Position numbers and translations under genes: made by a program. The notes under the pieces are model-generated. The model saw nothing but the letters and a program-made list of their open reading frames with translations. It was not told the origin of the DNA and made no database searches. Source: Antennarius striatus (lineage: Eukaryota; Chordata; Actinopteri; Lophiiformes; Antennariidae). Taken from it: a stretch of 64,000 bases of DNA. The stretch lies in assembly GCF_040054535.1 (NCBI RefSeq), contig NC_090788.1:1133501-1197500 (forward strand), read 5' to 3'. Shown here in pieces: positions 35,050 to 44,100 of this stretch. Each line of letters begins with the position of its first letter. Within the stretch, counting starts at the first letter, position 1.

Positions 35050-36570
35050 ATTAAATGTCCGTCAAAAGAAGAACTTGCCATGTTGCTCTGCTGTGCTGGG
35101 GCGTGTCAGGAGGCGGGGCTGAACTTTTGGGCAGAGCCTCGTCTCCACACCTGTGCCTGATCAGACCGATTAGTCTGAGGCCTTTTAAGCCGATGTGGAC
35201 AGATACGGCTGCACCTTCATGATGGCGTCAGCACTGGTGTTTCTGGAGGCGTTTGCCTCTTCAGCTGAATGGCTGAAGAGTGAAGCATGCTAGAAAATTT
35301 AGTTTGTAAATGGATAAATACAAATAAACCTATACAGCCAAATTCTATTTACCTACCTTCAGAAGATGCAGCTGGTTGTGGCTGTGCTTCAGCTGAAGCT
35401 GGTGGCTGCCCTTCTCGGGGTAGATCGTGTAAAAACGCTGCACACGCAGATTTCAAGTAACGCACAGCTGACTGCGTTTGCATCTTCACACACTGGAAAA
35501 CACCCTCGAATTCATTTGCAGTCAGTGGCTACGAATTGGTGGGCAGAGTGGTCAGAGCAGCTTCCACTGGGTCTCTGTTCAGAAAAGCGTTAAAAGCCAT
35601 TTTTCACTGGTTTTTATTGAACAAAACGTGAAAAAAAAAACCTCAGCGTTATAATTCTGCCATTGTGGGCGGAGTTCCTGGAGCTACCAGGTGTGGATTG
35701 TGGGCGGATCCTTCCTGGTGTGGCTGAGGGCTAGAAGTCCACGCCCATGAAGCCGTTATAAACTGTGACGTCACAGTGTTGGTCGGTTTGGTTCACACCC
35801 ACGTACGTTCTATTTTTAATGATCTTATCAGCATTCAGGAAAACGCTGCAGGAATTTTACGCAACAAAGGTCGTGTGCGATCTGAGATTAAGAACAAATT
35901 ATTTGTAAAATTGTAGTGACAACAGCATCATGTCAAACTAACGTGTGTTAAAGAAATGAGTCAAATCATTCTTAATAAAACTGGTACAGACCACTTAAAG
36001 AGTTATTTCATGGCCTCAACAAAAACAGCATCAACGAACAGAAACACGTTTCTATTTATGACGGAATTCAACGTAACGTAAAGAGGAAACCAATGACATA
36101 ATTGTGTCATGTGACATTCTCACATGACAAAACCTTTAAAAGCATAAAATTTATTTTGCAGTGCTCAGATTTTTTTTTTCACTATTTGTCTTGTAGGTTT
36201 CTTTAAAACGATTTCAACACTACTTTCTAATTCTTATATAGTTCTGTCACAGACGTGGTCAAACTATGGCCAGCGGGCCAGGTCCGGCTCCTTAGGCTTT
36301 GTAATTCGGCCCGCCAAACATGTTAAAAATATATAACGAAATGTAGCTATGGTGGTTTTTAAATGTCATTTGCATTTTCTTCTTTCTAAATCACACATAT
36401 TCAAAGAAATATTTTCTTGATTAAATTATGAATGGTGAAGATTCTACTGAAATACATGATATAATATGATAAGAAAGGTTTCGGGAAATAGTTTCCAAAC
36501 TCCTGTAAATTAATAGAAAACGCCACAGACTCAAAAACACCAGTGCAGTGTCATCAGAGATGAAGTCCAG
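35050..36570. other. Intergenic stretch, no gene recognised
   Basis: A possible hAT-type MITE end (GTGGTCAAACTATGGCCAGC) occurs at 36,253-36,310. The rest has no exon, promoter block or repeat family that I can support. The ORF at 35,366-35,593 has no features. Confidence 0.4.
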
Positions 36571-36574
36571 AACC

Positions 36575-36858
36575 TCTCAGGGTTCTTTAGAGATCATGTC
36601 CATGGACTGTTTTGATGTCTTTTTTTTCTGTTTTTGTTTTACTTCTTCTTGTATTGGTATTTAATGGATGACAAGAGTCATGCTCCATGACCCCGTCACC
36701 TCCTGTTGGATCATCCAGCAGCTCAGAGGTCTCAGGAGCTGTATTGACCTCCATGTCCACCTGCATATCCACATCTCTGCTTCCATCTCCATTTCTGCCT
36801 CCAGCCCCACCAAAGTCCCCACCTCAGCTGTAGTCTTTACCTCCAGGAGGTCTGCATT
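36575..36858 (-). pseudogene. Unit 10: inverted, broken tail exon
   Basis: The minus strand has the acceptor ccaatgcag at about 36,855 and then a Gly-rich frame PPGGKDYS that meets TGA after eight codons. Beyond it the Gly frame continues (GGDFGGAGGRNGDG). The family 3' region APETSELLDDPTGG is still recognisable in another frame. No leader exon is seen upstream on this strand. It is a decayed, inverted relative of units 4 and 9. Confidence 0.6.
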
Positions 36859-36925
36859 GGAAAGTATTGACATTATAAGACTTGGAATTTGTAGTTCACT
36901 TCATTTATTCTGATCATTTTCTATC

Positions 36926-37110
36926 AATCAATTAATCAACCTTTATTTGTATAGTGCTTCATCACATAAGCAGAAATGTCAAAGTGCTTTAACAGACAGA
37001 GAAACCCAACAGGACATAAAAAACATAAGCAACAGTGGCGGGGTAAAAACTCCCTCATTGAGGAAGAAATTCGGGGCAGGATCCAGACTCTGGAAGGCGG
37101 TCGTCCGCCT
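36926..37110. repeat. Short dispersed repeat of fish type
   Basis: CCTTTATTTGTATAGTGCTT and CAAAGTGCTTTAACAGACAG followed by GGGTAAAAACTCCCTC is a widespread teleost repeat. No frame is supported. Confidence 0.5.
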
Positions 37111-37439
37111 TGACTGGTTGGGTGGAAAAGGAAATACAATGGGGGAGAGACAGGGCAAGGGAAGGAGAGAGCGAGAGACAGAGAGTGGCAGATGGAATTC
37201 TTGAATAAATAAACACACTGGGTATCTGAGGACCAGAGACTCCTTTTGTCTGTTTATGTGGCACCCTGAACATTTATTTAGGTAAGATTACGTTCGTAAT
37301 TGTTTTGTGTTCATTTGTTAAATCTGTTTGGTTTCCCTCCATTATTCTTATTCTTAATATTGTTTATAAGTTCATATAAACCTACGAGACACACCTGCTT
37401 CACCTGAGTTAAACGTAGTGTAATACTCATTTAGGCCAG

Positions 37440-37850
37440 CAGGTGTCAGCACCAGCGGTGAGAGGGACAGACGGCAGCTGACTTCCGGTGAGTCAGGAAG
37501 TGGTTAGGAGAGAGAGAACATTGTCATCATTGGACAAGTGTAACGTTGAGACGCAGAGGAGCAGACAGGAGACGTGGGGGGTTAATGAACGGTTGTCTCC
37601 CACGGGTATGTTTCTGTTTCTGAATGTTAAAAAGTGTTAAATGTTAAACTTTGGTCCCTTTTGTTCGGCTTCATGATCATTTTGTTTTTATTTTGTTTCA
37701 GTGTTATATACTGTATGTGATTGAGGACTGAGAATGCCTCTGACAATGATGTGCTGCATTGCTGGGGAGGCACAGGCGCAGGAAGGAGACGTGGGGAGGT
37801 TAATGAACTGTTGTCTCCCACAGGACACCAAACAGAGAACAGAAAACTGC
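37440..37850. repeat. Direct repeat replacing the unit 11 promoter
   Basis: The motif GAGACGTGGGG plus GGTTAATGAAC and TTGTCTCCCAC occurs at about 37,570 and again at 37,787. It lies where the promoter block and exon 1 of other units would be. The family sequence resumes only at about 37,903 (ACTTGAACAACAGGCTGACT). Confidence 0.6.
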
Positions 37851-38092
37851 AGTATTTGAGTCATCCTTTTGCCTGCCTATCCACAACCGTTACATGTGCA
37901 CATGTACTTGAACAACAGGCTGACTGGGATTCTAGAGAAGGGTTCTTGTTGAGCAGCATGAAGTCTGTTCACTCTGGAGGATCATTTATTATCTACATGT
38001 CATCTTATCTCCTGCTGTCTCCTTCCTATCAGTCTTCTCTATAAAAAGTCATCTTTCCTCAGACTTCCAGATGAAATGAAGTTATACAGCAG

Positions 38093-38250
38093 GGGTGTCA
38101 AACTCATTTTCACTGGGGGCCACATCAACATAACCATGTAGTTTTTGGTCAAACTTTTGACCTATTTCTTTATAGACACTCTTTTTAGACCTTTTATGCT
38201 CTCGCGGCCCACATTTGGCCCCCGGACCTTGTGTTTGACACATGTGTTAT
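38093..38250. mobile_element. hAT-type MITE inserted in unit 11
   Basis: It starts CAGGGGTGTCAAACTCATTT and ends, inverted, with CACATGTGTCAAACAC. The flanking GTTATAC and GTTATAG repeat the target seen uninterrupted in unit 12 (AAGTTATAGAGAG). It lies in the short intron in front of the leader exon. Confidence 0.8.
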
Positions 38251-38287
38251 AGAGAGTGTGTTCTTGTTCCAGGTTGGTGATCTGACC

Positions 38288-39223
38288 ATGCTTGTGTGGG
38301 CTGTTGTGTGTGGGGCGGTAACTTTGGTCATCTCAGTTACCCTCATCATGACCTGTGGTAAGTCCAAGAGTTGATCAGCCAGTGTTAAAATGGTTGTAGT
38401 AATTTGTTAACGCCCACAACAACAGAGAGAGAAGTTTGATCCAACATGAAGCAAAGAAAATCAATCAATATGGGTTTAGTCCAGAATAGTCAGTCTACAT
38501 GGGCAGTACTGAGGCCTGACTGTAAGAAGGTCTGTAGGTTAGAGTTTGTCTGTCTTTATGAGTGGGCCATTGATGACCTGGCAACTTGTCCGGGGTAACT
38601 CACCTCTCACCCATAGTCAGCTGGGACTGCTGTGACCCAGTTTCAGATAAACGGCTCAAGACGAATGGTTTATAAATGTTTATAAATGTGTGGAATTAGA
38701 CGTTGGTCTATCTCAATGTTGTTTCTGATTTCTGTGTCTCTTTAGTCAAAAGCCACACCTCCAATAGAACGTGAGTATTGTACTATCAAAATAACACAAC
38801 ATGATATTGAAGTTATCTTCTGAAAATCAGTGCTAAGTGCAAACCGTAGAGTTCTGTGTTGTGTTTGAGAGAATGTCAAGACCAGGAATCTCTCTGGAAC
38901 ACATGAATGACACTTTAATAACATCAAATTCCCAAATGAACAAAATGTATTTCTTTTTATTTGAATCAATAAATGAGAGCTCTTCCTCCGGTAGGGGACA
39001 CAGCAGAAGCGGAGGTAAACACTTCAGTGGAGGCTACGATGGGGGCGGAGATGGAGGCTACGATGGGGGTGGAGATGGAGGCTACGATTGGGGTGGAGAC
39101 TGTGATGGAGGTGGAGGTGGAGGCTGTGATGGAGGTGGAGGTGGAGGCTGTGATGGAGGTGGAGGTGGAGGCTGTGATGGAGGTGGAGGCTGTGATGGAG
39201 GTGGAGGTGGAGGCTGTGATTGA
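38288..39223 (+). CDS. Unit 11: small leader plus poly-Gly/Cys tail protein (103 aa)
   Basis: The exons are 38,288-38,357, 38,746-38,770 and 39,007-39,223. The leader starts MLVWAVVCGAVTLVISV. The second exon gives VKSHTSNR. The tail starts SGGKHFSGGYDGGGDGG and continues as repeats of GGCDGGGGG, ending GGCD at TGA. An alternative acceptor at 38,979 would add nine residues in the same frame. The promoter and exon 1 are missing and a MITE sits in intron 1, so expression is doubtful although the frame is intact. AATAAA is at 39,489. A degraded SINE lies at 38,498-38,665. Confidence 0.5.
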
Positions 39224-39599
39224 TGTGGAGGTGGATGCTGGCGTGGACGTCACGGCTGCGGTGGAGGCGTTCAGCTGTTTCCCCTCTAAACACGTGACCC
39301 TCTGTTTAAATCACATTCAGATCTCTAACTTCACACTAATGACATGTTCACTCTGTCTCTGGGCAGAGGACACTCTGGACACTCTGAGACATTTTTCACC
39401 ATCATGACACCCTGTTGTTCTTTGTTCTTCAAACTTCATCTCAGACTGCTCTGGTGCTCTGATTTGTACTTCCTCTTGATACAAGATGAATAAAAATCAT
39501 ACAAAAGATTGTTGGACTCTTGTCTTCTATTAACTACCGATAGATCCTTGATTAAATTTCCAAAACAAAACGAACTGGAACAATTAAAGAAACAGGCAT

Positions 39600-40540
39600 G
39601 AAGAGTCCATGAATATGACCGATCTCTGGTTGGTCCCTTTGGGTAAAAGATTCGTCATCTTTTATTTTTAGATTCAGTCCCATCTTTATCTTTAATCCGT
39701 TTTGTAGCTAAAGTTTTCCATATTTTGTAACTTATTTGAGAGTTTCTTTTATTTTTCATTATACAGTAACGTACAATGAAATTACTTTTGCATAGCCCAC
39801 TAGTGAGGGAGCGTCGGGCCGCTGCTTTCACTGATGTGGTGCCACTTAAGGGGTGGGGGGGTGAGGAAAAATAAACAGCTCTCCACCATGATTCCTACAC
39901 CGTAGAGAGACGGGCAAAAAAAAAAAGGTCAGAACTTGTCTTGGCCTTGTCTCCTCTGGAGAAATTTCCTGGTTACCATCAGCTTGTCTCCTCATGGGGG
40001 TAAAAATGGGGGAAAAGATGGGACTAAAGCCAATTCTGTCTTCTCTATAGTCCACTGTAATTGATTATTACGGTGGAATCTACACATGTTGTTTCCGTAG
40101 ACTCAGTACGGACCTGAGCTGTGGTTGGGGCTGTGCTGAACTGTTTTTGATCCACCAGACGGCGCACTAGGACAACCTAGAGGCCATTTCATCATCCCCG
40201 TTATAAAAACTAAGGTTTGATATTGTTCAATCAATGATTGTTAGAAGGTTTATGACATTCCAGCTGTTGGGAGTCCTTTGACGGAGACAGGGTCGCTCTG
40301 CTTCTCAGTCTCCTAACAGGTAGTAACTCATGACATTTAAACTTTGACTCCTTTTCATTGGGTTGCTGGTTATGAGAAGGTTTATACAGTAATTACTGGA
40401 TGGGTTTCTTGCTGGAAACAATTTTTTTTAAGTTTTCCCAGTTTTCATCACAACAGAACAGAGTCCACCAAACAACACAATCTCTGCTATGGAAAACTTC
40501 TGGTTACTGGAGTCCATCGTTTCCTGGATTTAACTTTGGC
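39600..40540. other. Intergenic stretch with LINE traces
   Basis: Near 40,440-40,540 there is sequence like the block at 27,100-27,240 (ACAGAGTCCACCAAACAACA), a decayed LINE trace. Otherwise nothing is recognised. Confidence 0.4.
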
Positions 40541-40554
40541 TGCTTTAGTATTTT

Positions 40555-40820
40555 TCCACTCACCTGCTCACTTATTTTATAGCTCCACCCACTCCATCAT
40601 TAAAGTCCAATCACCTATCAAATCAGCTGTTTTTCTTAGCTATAAATCCAGTATTTCTCCGCAATCTTTACCAGACAAGACTTTCAAACAGTCACCGTCA
40701 GACTGATCTGTTGTCGTCTTCTCCTGATCCTGACCTTCCTTACCTGCTGGTTCCTGTTCCCCTGAAGGACTAGAGAAGTCTTTACCAGTTGTTCCATTTG
40801 GATCCCACCGTCCCGTTACA
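40555..40820 (+). promoter_or_regulatory. Unit 12 promoter with TATA box and noncoding exon 1
   Basis: The block ATAGCTCCACCCACTCCATC is followed by TATAAAT at 40,641-40,647, the only clear TATA box among the units. A start site near 40,670 would give an ATG-free exon ending TTACA at 40,820 before gtatgt. Intron 1 would run to 41,031. Confidence 0.5.
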
Positions 40821-41046
40821 GTATGTTCACACATACTTGGACAACAAGCTGACTGGGATTCTAGAGAAGGGTTTTTGTTGGGCAGCATGAAGTCTGTTTA
40901 CTCTGGAGGATCATTTATTATCTGGATATCATTTGATCTGCTGTCTCTTTCCTATCAGTCTTCTACATAGAAAGTCATCTTTCCTCAGACTTCCAGATGA
41001 AATGAAGTTATAGAGAGTGTTCTTGTTCCAGGTTGGTGGTCTGACC

Positions 41047-42200
41047 ATGATTGTGTGGGCTGTTGTGTGTGGGGCAGTAACTTTGGTCATCTCAGTTACC
41101 CTCATCATGATCTGTGGTAAGTCCAAGAGTTGATCAACCAGTGTTCAAACAGCTGTGGTAATTCGTTAACACCCACAATAACAGAGGACATTGATTCAAC
41201 AGGAAGCAAAGTCATTTAATTCAGAATACTCAGTCTACATGGGCAGTACCGATGCCTGACAGCAAGAAGGTCCTTGGTTCGATTCCACTTTGTGACTTTC
41301 TGAGCGTAGTTTGTATGTCGTTCCCGTGTCTTGCATGGGTTCTAATTGGGTTCTCCAGACTCCCCCCACCACCAAAGACATGCAGCTCAGGTGAATTGGT
41401 TGTTATGAATTGTCCGTAAGTTTTTAATTTTGAGAGGGTGTTTGTCTGAGTGGGCTAGGATGAAATGGCGACTTGTCCAGGGGGTCAGTCATCTCTCGCC
41501 CGTAGTCAGCTGGGATATGCTCCAGCATAACCAGTGACCCGGATTCAGAGAACTGGTTGAACCTCAATGAGTGGTGTTTAAATATTTATAAAAGTGTGGA
41601 ATCAGACGTTAACTTTACGTTGGTCTATCTTACTGTTGTTTCTGATTTCTGTGTCTCTTTAGTCAAAAGCCACACCTCCAATGGAACGTGAGTATTGTCC
41701 TGTCAGCATAACACAACATGATATTTTAGTTATCTTCTAAAATGACTTATATGACAAGAAGGTAATAAACAACTCCGTTTATTGCCCAATTGTGACAAAT
41801 ACAGAATGCACATCGTTCAGTGTACAATATTATAGACACGCCCCTCTCTTCATGATACCAAACTGCTAACAGATTAGCCTGTGTCAAGCCAGCAGGAACC
41901 AAACTGTGTACCACAACAGCAACATTTTATTAAAATCAAATACACAAATGAACAAGCAGTGAAACAGCAGAAGCAGAACTGAGCAAATATGGAGCAGGAC
42001 AAGTTTCAGACACTGACTTCATGTTTACATTCATAAACAGAAAAAGAGGGAGATCTTACGGATACGGTGGAGGTGGAGGCTTTGGTGGAAGTGGAGGCTG
42101 TGGTGGAGGTGGAGGCGGAGGTGGAGGAGGAGGAGGAGGAGGAGGAGGCTGCGGTGGAGGTGGAGGCTGTGGTGGAGGAGGAGGCTGTGGTGGAGGTTGA
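41047..42200 (+). CDS. Unit 12: small leader plus poly-Gly tail protein (84 aa)
   Basis: The exons are 41,047-41,116, 41,663-41,687 and 42,041-42,200. The leader starts MIVWAVVCGAVTLVISV. The second exon gives VKSHTSNG. The tail starts KRGRSYGYGGGGGFGGSGG, passes a run of about 15 Gly, and ends CGGGGGCGGG at TGA. The basic KRGR next to the hydrophobic segment would act as a stop-transfer signal if the segment is a membrane anchor. This is the unit next to the TIM gene and has the best promoter. A SINE lies in intron 1 (41,236-41,575). AATAAA is at 42,325. Confidence 0.6.
41236..41575. mobile_element. tRNA-like SINE in intron 1 of unit 12
   Basis: GGGCAGTACCGATGCCTGAC to the CTCAATGAGTGG end corresponds to the SINE in units 6 and 7 but is more diverged, so this unit split off earlier. 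Confidence 0.7.
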
Positions 42201-42829
42201 GGTGGAGGCTGTGGTGGAGGAGGAGGAAGCTCATGAAACCTATGAGAAGTAGAAGATATGTCCTTTATTTATCCCCTTGGAGAACTTATTTTTTTGAGCT
42301 GGTTGTTCCTCTTGGTACAAAACAAATAAAAATCATATAAAAGACCGTTGGACTCTTGTCATCCATTAACTGCCAACTGATTAACTCCTTTATTAAAACA
42401 GTAGATCTCATCGGGTCTCTGAAGAACTCTAAAAGGTCCTGGACTTCATCTCCGGCGACGCTGCTCTGGATGGAACTTTCTACACAGAAATCAACATCCA
42501 ACAACCCCAAAGATAAACTGATCTAGTGACATATCTCAAAGGGAAATGTGGAAACCACCATGAATGAAGTGCTGTCCAGATGGGTTTAACTCGCTTGAGG
42601 CATGGTCTTCTGTGACACCTTCCATCTCTGCTGTCTTTAACTCAACAGGTAGAAATTAGTTGTTCACAGTCATAGCGGTCTGTTCACATTGACCATTGAA
42701 CGCATCACATCTGTACATTTGTACCTGAGATCTTGTACCTTTGGTTTGGTTTGCCCAAACATGTGACCACTGGTAAGGGTAGGAACATTGTCTGATGGGT
42801 AAATTAATGATGTGGCTTTGGGGAATAGT

Positions 42830-43060
42830 TGCGTCTCAATCACAACAGAACAGTTCAAGGCTTTAGTTCCACACCAAACACTGCCTCTGCTATAGAAACC
42901 TTCAGTTTCCTGGGTTCCATCATTTCCAGGCCTTAAAGAGTCTTTCCAATGTTGCCTCGAAACTCAGAAAGGCACAGCAGAAGATGTACTTCCTGTACCA
43001 GCTCAGGAAGTTCCACAGGAGACACTGCTCCGTTTCTACGACATGACTATGCAAGACAGG
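42830..43060 (+). repeat. LINE reverse-transcriptase C-terminal fragment
   Basis: Frames across 42,890-43,040 recall the conserved end of fish LINE RTs (FLGSIIS, then QQKMYFLYQLRKFHRR). It is broken by stops. The region 42,530-42,830 before it shows nothing recognisable. Confidence 0.6.
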
Positions 43061-43185
43061 TGGAAAGGGAAGGCAGAACAACATCACGGGTTCCAACTCC
43101 TCCGTCTTGTAGGTGCAACAGAGCAACACCAAAAAGTTGTATGAGACCCAATCTGCCATCTCATCTTCTACTGCTTCAGTACTTT

Positions 43186-43328
43186 TCCACTCACCTGTTC
43201 CCTAAGTTGATTGTTCCACCCATCTCATCACCTGATCACTAATCTCTTGCCCATCAGCTATCAAACCTATATTTAAGCTCCACGCATGTTTATCAGACAA
43301 CACTTTCCTGCATTCACCTCCACACCAG
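43186..43328 (+). promoter_or_regulatory. Promoter and noncoding first exon of the TIM gene (array-type)
   Basis: CTTTTCCACTCACCTG and TTGTTCCACCCATCTCATCA match the promoter block of the array units. TATATTTAAG at 43,268-43,277 is a TATA candidate. CATTCACCTCCACACCAG at 43,311-43,328 meets a donor gtaact. A strong poly-T tract and TTAG at 44,069 could be the matching acceptor, placing a 5' UTR exon in front of the TIM ATG at 44,101. Confidence 0.45.
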
Positions 43329-44100
43329 GTAACTCCAGGAACTCCACCTGCAATGGGAGATTTACATAACTGATGTTGTGTAAAACCTGAATGTTGATAA
43401 GGGTTAAGAACCATAAAAAGCGTTTCCTGAAACACCAGTCATCATGTGACGCTCAAAGGTTGACATCAGTCAAAACTCAGTTTATAATGGTGACGTTTCC
43501 ACCATCAGCGAGGTCTTTGAGCGTCACATCAGAGGAAACCTCTGAGGTTTACCATCTGCCCTCATGTCCGCCTCAAAGTTTCTATTTCTACAGAAAATAA
43601 AATGAAGACTTCTTGATTCTGGATTTTGCTTTTATATGTGATAGAATTGAACAAATATTACATATTTCCAATCATTTGTTCCTATTTTCGAAAAAAGTCA
43701 TTTCATATAAGATATAAAAGTCACTCCACAAATTTAGTCTGCATTGCAAATTTTATTTATAGCTGCTCAATATTCAGGTCCAGGAAGCAGCCAAAAGCCA
43801 AATGCTGCAAACAGGAAGTCACATGTTGACCATGTGTCATCGACCAATGATTTTAAAGTGCTACACTTTCTTTTAAAGCATCACTTCATTTATTCTTTTC
43901 TTTAGTCCACCGTTGCTGGATTTTCATGAATTCTCCAATTCCACTCTTTGTTCAAATCGTGGCTAATTCTTTCTAGTGTAGATCATTTTGTACAGTGTGG
44001 ATCATTTTTTACAGCGTGTGGTGCATTTGTGTGTTACTTTTTTTTAATTTTTTTTTTTTGTGGTGTTAGTGATGTCAGTCTGTCAGATGTGAGTTGGTTC

